64,000 nucleotides of DNA, taken from Levilactobacillus lanxiensis. Its GTDB lineage: Bacteria; Bacillota; Bacilli; Lactobacillales; Lactobacillaceae. Made by a program: the position numbers and the translations under genes. The stretch covers positions 184,435-248,434 of the forward strand of contig NZ_BOLN01000005.1 in assembly GCF_016861655.1 (NCBI RefSeq), read 5' to 3'. Every line of letters starts with the position of its first letter. Positions within the stretch are counted from its first letter, which is position 1. The notes under the pieces are model-generated. The model made no database searches, was not told the DNA's origin, and saw nothing but the letters and a program-made list of their open reading frames with translations. This document shows positions 34,901-43,984 of the stretch, in pieces.

Positions 34901-35149
34901 ATGCACGTCTAAACTCGTCATCGGCCGACCAGGTTGTTCACTAGTAGTCAACTGCCAAACAGTGCGTACGGCCTCCTCCGACCTTGAATCTGAGCAAAAA
35001 AATTGCAACACTGAAAGCGACTTATCGCCTGCTAAGTCAGTCTTTCAGAGGATTATCCGTTTCTAAATGCGGTATACTTATCCTGTGAATGACTTAGTGT
35101 GACGACTTTTTTATTACATTGAGAATGAGTGATAAGTGAGGCGATTTAT

Positions 35150-35914
35150 TTGCGTTATTTAGCATTGTTAGGCAGTCACGAGCGGCAAGGCATCACCGCT
35201 GGCTATTTGCAGGCTGTTTTAGATACCCTGCCCGCTTCGGCCGAGGTGGAGACCGTGTTTCTCCGGGACTATGACATTTACCCTGACACCAAGGAACAGG
35301 CCTGCCCGGCGTTGGATGAGATTGAGGCCAAGATGGCAGCCAGTGACTTCTGGATTGTTTGTGCGCCAACTTATTGGGGTGGTATGTCCGGCGTCATGAA
35401 GCAGTTCTTTGACTGCATGCGATTCCGTTTGGTGAAAATGAATTCCGTGGCCGACACGCTACCCGGTAAATATAAGGATAAACATTACTTAAGCATGACC
35501 ACCTGTTTTATCAGCTCCACGGAAAACTTTTTCACCGGCATCACCGACCAAACTTTCGTCACGATTGACCGCATCTTAACCGGGGCTGGTCTGATCAAGG
35601 TCGGCGAGTTCGTCGGCACCGGAACCTGGGGGACCCACGCGCCTCGCCCAGAAAAAATTGCCGAATGCCAGCGCTGGGGCAAGAAAATCGCTGACCGGCC
35701 ACGAAAGGATGATAACACGTTGAAACGCTACATACTTTTATTCTTTATGATTGCCATCATGGCGCTGATCACCATGGGCCTGCAAGCCTGGTGGTTCGGG
35801 GTCTTTGCGGCTGGTAAATTCTGGCTGACGTACGCAACTTTTGTGGTGATCTTCTATGTGTTGCTGGCAAGCATCCTGCACTTCTTCACCTTCGTCCGTC
35901 ACCGCCGGCGTTAA
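35150..35914 (+). CDS. Flavodoxin-like NADPH-dependent FMN reductase with C-terminal membrane anchor
   Basis: About 254 residues. Residues 1-185 match the flavodoxin-fold oxidoreductases (MRYLALLGSHERQG, then CAPTYWGGMSGVMKQFFDCM and VGTGTWGTHAP). Unusually, residues 190-254 add two hydrophobic helices (ILLFFMIAIMALITMGLQAW and FWLTYATFVVIFYVLLASIL) and a basic tail. The TTG at 35150 follows GTGAGG at 8 bases; an ATG at 35129 overlaps that SD and has none itself. The TAA stop lies inside the terminal repeat of element B1. Substrate unknown. Confidence 0.85.
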   Translation: MRYLALLGSHERQGITAGYLQAVLDTLPASAEVETVFLRDYDIYPDTKEQACPALDEIEAKMAASDFWIVCAPTYWGGMSGVMKQFFDCMRFRLVKMNSVADTLPGKYKDKHYLSMTTCFISSTENFFTGITDQTFVTIDRILTGAGLIKVGEFVGTGTWGTHAPRPEKIAECQRWGKKIADRPRKDDNTLKRYILLFFMIAIMALITMGLQAWWFGVFAAGKFWLTYATFVVIFYVLLASILHFFTFVRHRRR

Positions 35915-36118
35915 GCCAGTTCTAGTGCGCCTTACCGGGCCGGTCAAATGGACCGGAACGCGGTGGGCAGGACGCTAGAAGCCAAAGAGCGGTCTTCTAG
36001 CTTGTTTTGAGCCACAGAATCGTGTCTCAAAATCACCAATTAAAAAAGCGGCTAGCCGCTTCTTTAATTCCCACGGCTGAGTCCATTTTTGTCGTCCTCA
36101 CGGCTTAGACTGGCTTAA
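35911..36118 (-). repeat. Cloverleaf intergenic element, type B, copy B1
   Basis: Bounded by perfect 10-base inverted ends TTAAGCCAGT and ACTGGCTTAA. On the minus strand P2 pairs ATTAAAGAAGCGGC with GCCGCTTTTTTAAT, P3 TTTTGAGAC with GGCTCAAAA, and P4 GCTAGAAGACC with GGCTTCTAGC. A degraded second copy of its right terminus (CTCACGGCTGACACAGACTG) follows at about 36170-36190. The upstream gene's stop codon is in the left end. Confidence 0.88.
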
Positions 36119-36271
36119 CCCCGCATGCCCGCGTCGTTTCGGGACTCTACTTTTAATTTGACCGATCCTCACGGCTGACACAGACTGAACCCCGGCTTTT
36201 CCCCGTTTTAGGGGTAACACTTACACCATTTAGACAACTTTCAGACGGTAGTGATTGGTAGGCAACCCACG
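36119..36271. other. Spacer between elements B1 and A6
   Basis: Apart from the degraded B-type terminus near 36165-36195 and a short palindrome (AACCCACGGGTT, 36264-36275) I see no gene or regulatory site. Confidence 0.5.
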
Positions 36272-36571
36272 GGTTAAACCAATGTCAGCCGCAGGACTGG
36301 TGAAAATGAGGCAATCCGGTAGATGTAAGTGACCAGAGGCGGGCCAAAGTGACCAGCTGTGTCGATGGCCTTAGCTGAGCGCTTTTTCTCAGCTTAGCCC
36401 ATGGGGCAACCTTTGAGACCGAACCCCAGGCTCAAAGTTGAGGTGGAAGCCCGCCCCTCAGGCTGGAACCGACCCCACAGCAGGGCACTTTGAGCCCGCC
36501 GCCGGGAACGGACAGCACTGCATTTCGACGCAATTTTCACCAGCCCGGAGGCGGCCACAAATCGTTTAACC
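36272..36571 (+). repeat. Cloverleaf intergenic element, type A, copy A6 (full length)
   Basis: The most complete type A copy: core 36329-36510 within long inverted ends GGTTAAAC...GCCGCAGGACTGGTGAAAATG and AATTTTCACCAGCCCGGAGGCGG...GTTTAACC. P1 pairs CAAAGTGACC with GGGCACTTTG, P2 CTTAGCTGAG with CTCAGCTTAG, P3 CTTTGAGACC with GGCTCAAAG, P4 GGTGGAAGCC with GGCTGGAACC. The ends match those of B3 although the interiors differ. Confidence 0.92.
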
Positions 36572-36584
36572 AATTGCATACACT

Positions 36585-36628
36585 AAAGGGTGATGACTGG
36601 GCCGGTTGGCTGGGTCATCACCCTTTTT
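36585..36628. terminator. Terminator after the RHH regulator gene
   Basis: AAAGGGTGATGAC pairs with GTCATCACCCTTT. The T run is stronger on the plus strand. Confidence 0.75.
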
Positions 36629-36629
36629 G

Positions 36630-37028
36630 CTAGTCCTCATAATGCGCCTGAATCGTCGCACTGGCCACCAACTTGCCGACGACCGTCAACGACTTAATGG
36701 CTCGAAACAGGTTGTCCTCCTGCCGAATCTGCGTCAGGTCCAGTCGCCCGACGATAAACAGCTGACTAGCACCATTCCGCCGCAGACGGTCGTTGATGTC
36801 TTCATCGGTGTACGTGTAGTTGCCGACCAGCGTTTCCAACGAGCGGCCATGAAATGTTTCCGCATTGACCGTTTGAATAATGGCCCGGTTGGCCAGCAGT
36901 TCCTGCTTGATGGCCCGCTGGATGAATTCCGTGCGTGAGTGCACGATTCCCTGGTCGATCAATAAATCAATTTGCGCCAATTCCGTGGCCGACAATGTCA
37001 TAAACACTCTCTTTGAATCTTGCATCAT
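36630..37028 (-). CDS. Ribbon-helix-helix transcriptional regulator
   Basis: A 132-residue protein with an N-terminal RHH (CopG/MetJ-like) DNA-binding domain: SKRVFMTLSATELAQIDLLI followed by HSRTEFIQRAIKQEL. The C-terminal half is unassigned. GGGAGG precedes ATG-ATG. As the last gene of permease-ATPase-regulator it probably controls the ABC exporter in response to that exporter's substrate; this is inference. Confidence 0.85.
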   Translation of the reverse strand: MMQDSKRVFMTLSATELAQIDLLIDQGIVHSRTEFIQRAIKQELLANRAIIQTVNAETFHGRSLETLVGNYTYTDEDINDRLRRNGASQLFIVGRLDLTQIRQEDNLFRAIKSLTVVGKLVASATIQAHYED

Positions 37029-37048
37029 CGCTGTGCCTCCCCCAATCT

Positions 37049-37720
37049 TTAGGCATCCGTTTTCAAATAAGCATCCTCCAACGTCTCGGCATCGGTCTCG
37101 GCCATCAACTCGGCCGGGCTGCCACTAAACGCGATGCACTGGCCCGCCAAGACCAAGACGTGGACGTTTTCCGTCGGTAGATTGCGAAACTGATGGGTCG
37201 TCATGATGACGGTCTTGCCCCGCGCGACCAGCTGCTTGATCTGGTCGATAACTGCTACGGCCACCTTCACGTCAAGGCCGCTCTCCGGTTCATCGAACAG
37301 ATACAGGTCACGTTCCAGCTGACAAACCCCCGCCAACAAGACCAACTGCCGCTGGCCGCCCGATAAATCTTTCAGCCGCGTGTGGGCAATCACCTGCAGG
37401 TTCTCAGGTAACTGGTCGACTTGAAAATTCTCTGCGGGTCGATCCAGGTCCGCCATCATTTTAATCGTCTCAAAAACCGTGGCGGTCCCGGTGAACGGCG
37501 CGCCCTGCATGTGATAAGCAATCCGCTGCATGGTCGGGAAGCCGGTGAATGGTAAGTGGCGTTGCTCGCTGACTCCGGCAATCAAGTCGAGGAGCGTTGT
37601 CTTGCCCACGCCGTTCACGCCTAAGAGAATATTGAGCTTGCCCGGTTCAAACGTCGCCGTTAAATGGTCAAATAGTTGGCGACCATCGGGTAACTGGTAC
37701 GAAAAATTGTCAATTTGCAT
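37049..37720 (-). CDS. ABC transporter ATP-binding protein
   Basis: A 223-residue ATPase subunit with Walker A LLGVNGVGKTTLLDL near residue 32, signature LSGGQRQLVLLAG near 118, Walker B LYLFDEPESGLD near 138 and H-loop MTTHQF. TAGGAGG precedes ATG. It is 10 bases downstream of the permease gene, its likely partner; substrate unknown. Confidence 0.94.
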   Translation of the reverse strand: MQIDNFSYQLPDGRQLFDHLTATFEPGKLNILLGVNGVGKTTLLDLIAGVSEQRHLPFTGFPTMQRIAYHMQGAPFTGTATVFETIKMMADLDRPAENFQVDQLPENLQVIAHTRLKDLSGGQRQLVLLAGVCQLERDLYLFDEPESGLDVKVAVAVIDQIKQLVARGKTVIMTTHQFRNLPTENVHVLVLAGQCIAFSGSPAELMAETDAETLEDAYLKTDA

Positions 37721-37730
37721 GGTGCGCCTC

Positions 37731-38489
37731 CTAATAACGACTGGTGTACGATTGTAGCTTCATGTGCCGGACGGGGTAGAAGCCCACGGCCAGGTAGAAC
37801 AGGGCAACGACACCCAACACGCCCAGCATCAGTCCGGTCGCCGGTCCCATTAAATTGAACAGCATCCCGTACGCCACAATCATGTAACTGCAGGGGTTCA
37901 GGGCCGTCAAAATGATGCCCAACGCTGAATCTGGGTTAAACGGCAGATTGATCAGCAGCATCCCCAAGAAAATGTACCCCATCATCATGAGCGACACCAC
38001 GTTGAGCTTGATTGGCAACATCAGGATAAAGTTCGTGAAGCCGGCCACGATGGGAATCAACAGGAAGTTCATCAAGAAGCCGCCCACCATCAGGGGCACT
38101 AGACTCAGTGAGGCCGGATTTAACAGCAGCACGATGATGTCAAATACCACGATTTCAATCTGAATAAACACAATTTGGACCAGCAAATTGCTATAAAAAA
38201 TCAATCGCTTGTCCCCGGCAATAATCGTAAACATTTTTAGAAAGTTACTCTCCCGCATCCCAATCAGCCCAAACTGAAACCCGTTCAGCACGCCAACCAG
38301 AACGATATATGCCCAGTACCCCAGTAATTGGTACGCCACGTTGTGTAACCCAAATGGGTGGCCACCGGAACTAACGGTCGCAATCACAAAGTAAATTGTG
38401 GGCGCAACCAACGTGTAAAAAAGAATCGCTTTTTCATCCCAAGTTTGCCGCAATTCAAAGCGACTAAGAATCTTCAACCTTCGCCACAT
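37731..38489 (-). CDS. ABC transporter permease (ABC-2 type)
   Basis: About 252 residues with six hydrophobic segments in the ABC-2 exporter pattern. The ATG at 38489 follows GGGAGGG; an upstream ATG at 38516 has no SD. First gene of a permease-ATPase-RHH operon. A TTAGCG-17-TATAAC promoter lies at about 38652-38680. Substrate class (peptide, lipid or drug) cannot be told. Confidence 0.88.
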   Translation of the reverse strand: MWRRLKILSRFELRQTWDEKAILFYTLVAPTIYFVIATVSSGGHPFGLHNVAYQLLGYWAYIVLVGVLNGFQFGLIGMRESNFLKMFTIIAGDKRLIFYSNLLVQIVFIQIEIVVFDIIVLLLNPASLSLVPLMVGGFLMNFLLIPIVAGFTNFILMLPIKLNVVSLMMMGYIFLGMLLINLPFNPDSALGIILTALNPCSYMIVAYGMLFNLMGPATGLMLGVLGVVALFYLAVGFYPVRHMKLQSYTSRY

Positions 38490-38714
38490 TCTGAATCCCT
38501 CCCTATTGCCCCACAATCAAGCAGAACATCTGCATTGATGCCCCTCATTATCCACATCAAATTCCCCATGCCAAACAAAAAGTGCCAGCTACCTTCGATT
38601 AGGAAAGTGACTGACACTTTAATTTTCAAATAAACTGGGATTAACCTAGTTATACTTAGCTCTTTAAAAAACGCTAAAACTGATACAACGCTCACCAAGT
38701 CATTTCAACGCACA

Positions 38715-38905
38715 GTCCTAGCCGAAGGCGGTCAGGGACAGAACCCCTATGTCGGTATTCTTAGGCCGGCGATTTCCCGGTCTTAGAATACGGGACGTGT
38801 TGCAAGGCGCGTTCTGTGCGGCTTGGAACCGAGACCGAAGACCGCTCTGTGGCTTCGGTCGGTCCCCATAGGGGTGGCGTCCCTGACCGCCGAGGCGGCA
38901 AGGAC
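38715..38905 (+). repeat. Cloverleaf intergenic element, diverged copy D1
   Basis: Sequence differs from types A and B but the architecture is the same: P1 GTCCTAGCCG and GGCGGTCAGGGAC (38715-38739) pair with GTCCCTGACCGCC and CGGCAAGGAC (38879-38905), with inner CCCCTATG/CATAGGGG; P2 GTATTCTTAGGCCGG with CCGGTCTTAGAATAC; P3 CAAGGC with GGCTTG; P4 GACCGAAGACC with GGCTTCGGTC. It ends 11 bases from the leuS stop codon and no separate terminator for leuS is evident. Confidence 0.85.
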
Positions 38906-38916
38906 AGATGTTGAAA

Positions 38917-41346
38917 TTAGTTGGCGACGATGTTGACGAGCTTGCCTGGGACGACGATGACCTTCCGAACCGTCTTGCCATCAGTATGGGTCTTAACCGT
39001 CTCATCAGCCAAGGCTTGGGCTTCGATATCGTCCTTAGCAGCGTCCTTGGCCACCTTCAAGTGGGCCCGGACCTTACCATTGACCTGAACGACCAATTCG
39101 ACCACGTCTTCAACCAATTGCTTGGCGTCATACGTTGGCCACTTGGCGTAGGAAATCGTGTCGTCGTGACCCATCAAGGCCCAAAGTTCTTCGGCAATGT
39201 GGGGAACGATTGGAGAAATCATCTTGACGAAACCTTCCATGTAGATCAATGGCAGACTGTCGGCCTTGTAGGCTTCGTTGACGAAGACCATCAATTGGGA
39301 AATGGCCACGTTGAAGCGCATGGCTTCGAGGTCTTCACTCACCGTCTTAACGGTTTGGTTGTAGATCTTATCCAACGTGCCATCATTGATCATCGTGACC
39401 CGGTCACGCAGATGGTTGTTGTCATCGATCAGCAGACGCCAAACGCGGTCGAGCCAACGCTTGGAACCGTTGATACCTTCCGTACTCCATGGCTTGGAAG
39501 CTTCTAATGGCCCCATGAACATTTCGTACAGACGCAGGGTGTCGGCTCCAACCTTGTCGACGATTTCGTCGGGGTTGATGACGTTCCCCTTAGACTTGGA
39601 CATCTTTTCGTGGTTGGTCCCGAGGATCATCCCTTGGTTAACCAGCTTCTGGAAGGGTTCCTTGGTTGGCACGACACCGAGGTCGTACAGGAACTTGTGC
39701 CAGAACCGTGCGTACAGCAAATGCAGTACGGCATGTTCGGCCCCACCAATGTAGAGGTCGACTGGCATCCAGTATTTCAGCTTTTCAGGGTCGGCAATGG
39801 CCTCGTCGTTGTGTGGATCGATGTAACGCAAGAAGTACCATGAACTCCCAGCCCATTGTGGCATGGTGTTGGTTTCACGTTTACCCTTACGCCCGTTTTC
39901 ATCCACGACGTTGACCCAGTCGTCCAGGTTAGCCAATGGACTTTCACCGGTCCCAGAAGGTTCGAGTTGCTTAGCTGCTGGCAGCTTCAATGGCAATTCG
40001 TCTTCAGGAACCAACGTGGTCTCGCCATCTTCCCAATGAATGACAGGAATTGGTTCACCCCAGTAGCGTTGACGAGAGAAGATCCAGTCCCGCAGACGGA
40101 AGTTGACCTTCTTGTGGCCAGCCTTGTGTTCCTCAAGCCAGTCGATAGCCGCTGCGATGGCGTCCTTCTTGTTCAACCCGTTCAGGAAGTCGGAGTTGAT
40201 GTGCTTGCCATCGCCCGTGTAGGCAGCGGCTTGCACGTCGGTATCGTCATCCCCAGCAATCACTTGCACGATTGGCAGGTTGAATTTCTGAGCAAATTCG
40301 TTGTCCCGGTCGTCATGCGCAGGCACGGCCATGATGGCCCCAGTCCCGTAGGAAGACAACACGTAATCCCCAATCCAGATTGGCAATTTCTCGCCGCTCA
40401 TTGGGTTGATGCCGTAAGCCCCGGTGAAGACCCCGGTCTTGTCCTTGTTCAAGTCAGTCCGTTCCAGGTCAGACTTGCTGTCAATGGCTTGTTGGTAAGC
40501 CTTGACTTCGGCGGCGTGTTCCGGTGTCGTGATTTTTTCAACCAGGGCATGTTCTGGCGCTAAGACCATGTAGGTTGCGCCAAACAACGTGTCAGGACGC
40601 GTCGTGTAGACTTCGACCTTGGTGTCTTCCTGTCCAGCAACTGGGAAGAAGACGCTGGCCCCTTCGGAACGGCCAATCCAGTTACGTTGCATTTCCTTGA
40701 TGCTGTCCGGCCAATCCAGGTCGTCCAAGTCATCCAGCAAACGGTCAGCGTAAGCCGTGATCTTCAGAACCCATTGCCGCATTGGGACGCGGTAAACGGG
40801 ATAGCCACCCCGTTCCGTCTTCCCATCGACAACTTCTTCGTTGGCCACAACGGTCCCACCCATGAAATCAGGCGCCCAGTTGACCATGATCTTGTCTTCG
40901 TAAGCCAGACCCTTTTTGTACATTTGTTCAAAAATCCACTGCGTCCACTTGTAGAAGGATTCGTCGGTCGTGTTGACCTCGCGGCTCCAGTCATAAGAGA
41001 ACCCAAGTGAGCGAATTTGGCGTTTGAAATTCTTGATGTTGTGCGCGGTGAAGTCCTTTGGGTTGTGCCCCGTCTTCAAGGCGTACTGTTCAGCGGGTAG
41101 GCCGAAAGCGTCCCAGCCCATTGGGTGCAAGACGTTGAAGCCTTGCATCCGCTTCAAGCGGGCCATGATGTCGGTTGCCGTGTAACCTTCGGGATGACCC
41201 ACGTGGAGTCCTTGACCTGAAGGGTATGGGAACATATCCATCACGTAATACTTCGGTTTGCTTTGATTGTCAGAGGTCTTAAATGTTTCATTGACCCGCC
41301 AGTAATGTTGCCATTTACGTTCAATTATTTGGTGTTCGTATGCCAA
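38917..41346 (-). CDS. leuS: Leucine-tRNA ligase
   Basis: An 809-residue LeuRS with HIGH-type motif [16 protein letters not shown] near residue 43, the CP1 editing domain, the zinc-less bacterial core and KMSKS motif [10 protein letters not shown] near 580. Start is a TTG (41346) 8 bases after GGGAG; the frame is open nine codons further without SD. Controlled by a T-box leader directly upstream. No tRNA-Leu gene is in the tRNA array of this window. Confidence 0.97.
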   Translation of the reverse strand: MAYEHQIIERKWQHYWRVNETFKTSDNQSKPKYYVMDMFPYPSGQGLHVGHPEGYTATDIMARLKRMQGFNVLHPMGWDAFGLPAEQYALKTGHNPKDFTAHNIKNFKRQIRSLGFSYDWSREVNTTDESFYKWTQWIFEQMYKKGLAYEDKIMVNWAPDFMGGTVVANEEVVDGKTERGGYPVYRVPMRQWVLKITAYADRLLDDLDDLDWPDSIKEMQRNWIGRSEGASVFFPVAGQEDTKVEVYTTRPDTLFGATYMVLAPEHALVEKITTPEHAAEVKAYQQAIDSKSDLERTDLNKDKTGVFTGAYGINPMSGEKLPIWIGDYVLSSYGTGAIMAVPAHDDRDNEFAQKFNLPIVQVIAGDDDTDVQAAAYTGDGKHINSDFLNGLNKKDAIAAAIDWLEEHKAGHKKVNFRLRDWIFSRQRYWGEPIPVIHWEDGETTLVPEDELPLKLPAAKQLEPSGTGESPLANLDDWVNVVDENGRKGKRETNTMPQWAGSSWYFLRYIDPHNDEAIADPEKLKYWMPVDLYIGGAEHAVLHLLYARFWHKFLYDLGVVPTKEPFQKLVNQGMILGTNHEKMSKSKGNVINPDEIVDKVGADTLRLYEMFMGPLEASKPWSTEGINGSKRWLDRVWRLLIDDNNHLRDRVTMINDGTLDKIYNQTVKTVSEDLEAMRFNVAISQLMVFVNEAYKADSLPLIYMEGFVKMISPIVPHIAEELWALMGHDDTISYAKWPTYDAKQLVEDVVELVVQVNGKVRAHLKVAKDAAKDDIEAQALADETVKTHTDGKTVRKVIVVPGKLVNIVAN

Positions 41347-41385
41347 ATTGTTCGCTCCCTTTCTCAATTTCAACGTTGAGCCACA

Positions 41386-41636
41386 AAAAAAGCCCCCAGA
41401 AGCCCAAAATTCAGCTTCTGTAGGGCGTGTCAGCGCGGTACCACCTACATTTCCCCGGTCTTGTACCGAGGCTCATTAACGGCTGATAACGTCGCCAAAC
41501 GCCCACTTTGCAGCGGAGAAGACTCCGAGACAAGTTCGTCCGACTGGGTAACGGATTCACAGCGACCATCCGCTTGCTGAATACCCCGTCAAACTACTAC
41601 TTCTCATCAACGTCTTTGCTTAATCAGATTGTTTTC
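41386..41636 (-). promoter_or_regulatory. T-box leader of leuS
   Basis: Contains the T-box core GGTGGTACCGCG (minus strand, about 41435-41450) and a terminator GCCCTACAGAAGC / GGCTTCTGGGGGC followed by seven T at 41386-41428. The specifier codon was not assigned. Confidence 0.92.
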
Positions 41637-41665
41637 ATCTTAGCAAACCCCTTCCCGAAAAGCAA
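41637..41665 (-). promoter_or_regulatory. Promoter of the leuS T-box transcript
   Basis: TTGCTT, 17 bases, TAAGAT on the minus strand. Confidence 0.75.
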
Positions 41666-41710
41666 GGGCAACCCCGCCATTTCCGCGAATAATTCCATTC
41701 TGTTCTGTGT

Positions 41711-41913
41711 CCTAAACCAGTGCCTCCGGACCGGTAAAAATGGACCGGGACGCTGTGGGCGAACGGCGGAAGCCAAAGGGCGGTCTTCCACCTTACTTTG
41801 AGCCGCTACCGCGTCTCAAAGATATCAATTACCTAAGCGGCTAAAAACGCCGCTTAGGTAATTCCCACGGCTGAGTCCATTTTCACCGGTCCTGCGGCGT
41901 ACACTAGTTTAGG
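41711..41913 (-). repeat. Cloverleaf intergenic element, type B, copy B2
   Basis: Bounded by CCTAAACCAG and CTAGTTTAGG. On the minus strand the termini GCCGCAGGACCGGTGAAAATGG and CCATTTTTACCGGTCCGGAGGC enclose P2 (GAATTACCTAAGCGGC with GCCGCTTAGGTAATT, 16 bp), P3 (CTTTGAGAC with GGCTCAAAG) and P4 (GGTGGAAGACC with GGCTTCCGCC). It lies between the leuS promoter and the PAP2 gene promoter. Confidence 0.9.
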
Positions 41914-42188
41914 GCGTCAGAACCCCGTTCTCCTGACCTCAAGGTTAATGGTTTCTTTTCGTTACTTGTCAACTTTAACCACCGATTCCTTTGCGCCTCT
42001 GTCCTTCATCCCCAGTATATTTGAGTCCCAACCTAATATTAATTTTTCAATAGGCAATCAACTCAGTCGCTTATTCGTGACCCCCCTGTGCTATACTGAA
42101 ATTATTATTAAAAGGACTGACCACGCCTTTACATCAGCCTTGGTCAGCTCTTCAAGTCATGATTCTATTTCACAGGAGGTCTCCTTTT
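41914..42188 (+). promoter_or_regulatory. Upstream region and promoter of the PAP2 gene
   Basis: An extended -10 (GTGCTATACT, 42088-42097) drives the PAP2-mnmM pair; the -35 is poor. No gene is evident in the rest of the stretch. Confidence 0.6.
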
Positions 42189-42827
42189 TTGACGACCATT
42201 TCACAAACCCGCTGGCGCTTCACCTGGGCCGCGGGAATTCTCTTTTTGATTGACCTTTTCGGCGTTGTGTTCCAGCAATCGTGGATTAAGGCGTTTGACC
42301 AGCTGATTATTGGTTGGATTCGACAGCCCTTGCCCACTGGCTTGACGCACGCCATTATCTGGATCACCCACTCCGGCAATCCCAAGCCTGTGACCTGGGT
42401 CACACTACTGCTGATTGCCGCACTGGTAATTCTCCGGCGATACCGGGGTGCCCTCTTCTTGGCCTTTAACGTGCTGGTCTGGGCGGGTATCGGTAACAGC
42501 GTGATCAAACACCTGGTCCAACGGCCGCGGCCCACGGTTGACCGCCTCGTTAGTGCCAGCTCTTACAGCTTCCCCAGCGGCCATTCCATTACGGCCATGC
42601 TCCTGTGGGGCTCGCTGATTATTTTACTGGGCTGGTCGTTGCGCCAACACAAAAATTCGCGCTGGGTGGTGACCCTCCTGCTGAGCATCTGGATTGCCAT
42701 CATTGGCCTGACGCGAATCTACGTGGGCGTACACTACCCGACCGACGTGATTGGCGGCTGGTCGCTCGGCTTTGTCCTCCTGACTTTGACCCAATGGTTC
42801 TTAACCCGTTATGGAGATGCCTTATAG
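42189..42827 (+). CDS. PAP2-family membrane phosphatase
   Basis: A 212-residue integral membrane phosphatase with the three PAP2 motifs: KHLVQRPRP (KxxxxxxRP), FPSGHS (PSGH) and TRIYVGVHYPTDVIGG (SRxxxxxHxxxD). Such enzymes dephosphorylate undecaprenyl pyrophosphate or phosphatidate-like lipids. The TTG at 42189 follows AGGAGG at 9 bases; an ATG at 42159 precedes the SD and is not credible. The stop directly abuts the mnmM start. Confidence 0.93.
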   Translation: MTTISQTRWRFTWAAGILFLIDLFGVVFQQSWIKAFDQLIIGWIRQPLPTGLTHAIIWITHSGNPKPVTWVTLLLIAALVILRRYRGALFLAFNVLVWAGIGNSVIKHLVQRPRPTVDRLVSASSYSFPSGHSITAMLLWGSLIILLGWSLRQHKNSRWVVTLLLSIWIAIIGLTRIYVGVHYPTDVIGGWSLGFVLLTLTQWFLTRYGDAL

Positions 42828-43394
42828 ATGAATTTACCAAATGCCTTAACTTATAGTCATACGCTTTTAACTGAAATCGTCGGTCCCGGCATGACCGTGG
42901 TTGACGCCACCGTTGGTCAGGGCCACGACACCCTATTTCTCGCCAACCTGGTCGGTAAGACTGGCCGCGTTATCGGCTTCGACATTCAACAGGCCGCTCT
43001 CGACGCCACCCAGCAACAATTAACCTTGACTGGCCTCGGCGCTCAGGTTGAGCTCCACGCCACCGGCCACGAACACGTCGGTGAGTTCTTAGACCCCGAC
43101 AAATCCGTTACGGCGGCCGTCTTTAACCTGGGCTACCTGCCCGGTGGCGACAAATCCGTCATCACCCGACCGGAAACCACGTTGGCCGCCGTGAAAACGT
43201 TGCTACCCCATCTGCCTCGTGGCGGACGCATCATCCTGGTCGTCTACGCCGGTCACCCCGGTGGTCAGACAGAACGCCAGGCCGTGGTGGACTTCTGCCA
43301 GGCGTTACCGCAAAAGACGTATCAGGTCCTGCAATATGGCTTTATCAATCAAATTCATACGCCACCGTTTCTGCTCGCGATTGAGCGGCGGTAA
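42828..43394 (+). CDS. mnmM: tRNA 5-aminomethyl-2-thiouridine methyltransferase MnmM (YtqB)
   Basis: A 188-residue Rossmann methyltransferase with SAM motif VVDATVGQGHDTLFLANLVG, acidic GFDIQQAAL and the conserved NLGYLPGGDKSVITRPETT, matching the YtqB family, which completes mnm5s2U at the tRNA wobble position in Gram-positives. Starts right after the PAP2 stop with its SD (GGAGA) inside that gene. Confidence 0.92.
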   Translation: MNLPNALTYSHTLLTEIVGPGMTVVDATVGQGHDTLFLANLVGKTGRVIGFDIQQAALDATQQQLTLTGLGAQVELHATGHEHVGEFLDPDKSVTAAVFNLGYLPGGDKSVITRPETTLAAVKTLLPHLPRGGRIILVVYAGHPGGQTERQAVVDFCQALPQKTYQVLQYGFINQIHTPPFLLAIERR

Positions 43395-43396
43395 GC

Positions 43397-43444
43397 AAAA
43401 GCGTTAGCCACCATCCCCACCGGGACCGTTGGCTAACGCTTTTT
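43397..43444. terminator. Bidirectional terminator between mnmM and the MazG-like gene
   Basis: AAAAGCGTTAGCCA pairs with TGGCTAACGCTTTT and the T/A tails serve both strands. Confidence 0.9.
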
Positions 43445-43456
43445 CGTTTTAATTAT

Positions 43457-43780
43457 TTATTTTTCGGTGTGGAATCGCTTGGTCAGTTTATCCTGACTGG
43501 CCTGCAACAACTGCTGCGGGTCGACGTCGTACTGACTAGCGATCATCAACACCTGATCCAAGACGTCCGCCAGTTCCTCTTGCAAGTTCGCTTCCCAAAC
43601 GGCCGACGACTTGTGCGCCTCACCGGGATGGTCACGCCCAATCTCAATGGCTCGCACCGCCCGCGCCAGTTCACCGACCTCTTCCGTCAAGAAATTCAAA
43701 TGGATGAAAGGCGAGTAATCATACCAATTCCGTTGCTTGTAAAAGTCCACTAACCACCGTTGATGTTCATCAATATCCAA
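43457..43780 (-). CDS. MazG-like nucleotide pyrophosphohydrolase
   Basis: About 107 residues of the all-alpha NTP-PPase fold, with metal motif EEVGELARAVRAIE near residue 36 and EELADVLDQVLMIA near 71 (ExxE...ExxD). Likely hydrolyses non-canonical or surplus NTPs. TTG 43780 lies 8 bases after GGGAGG and gives the conserved HQRWLVDFY start; an ATG at 43852 is far from any SD. Confidence 0.85.
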   Translation of the reverse strand: MDIDEHQRWLVDFYKQRNWYDYSPFIHLNFLTEEVGELARAVRAIEIGRDHPGEAHKSSAVWEANLQEELADVLDQVLMIASQYDVDPQQLLQASQDKLTKRFHTEK

Positions 43781-43984
43781 TGTGACGACCTCCCTGTCTG
43801 CCGTGAAAATTTGTCGTTCCTCTAACAATACCATAGTGCTTGCTCCCGGCAACCCACCACGTCTTACAAATTTAGTTATACCAAGCGGTAGGCGGCTTCA
43901 CACAAAAACGAGCCTGAGATTTTCCCAGACTCGTTCGTTATTTTATATAGCCGAAACGTGGGCCAAAAAGGCAGCCGGTTCCGC

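Noticed and set aside
36040..36075. P2 of B1 read as an intrinsic terminator of the flavodoxin-like gene
   Set aside because: The hairpin is strong and T-rich on one side, but the same stem recurs in B2 and B3 with other sequences, so it is better explained as part of the element; a terminator side effect is possible.
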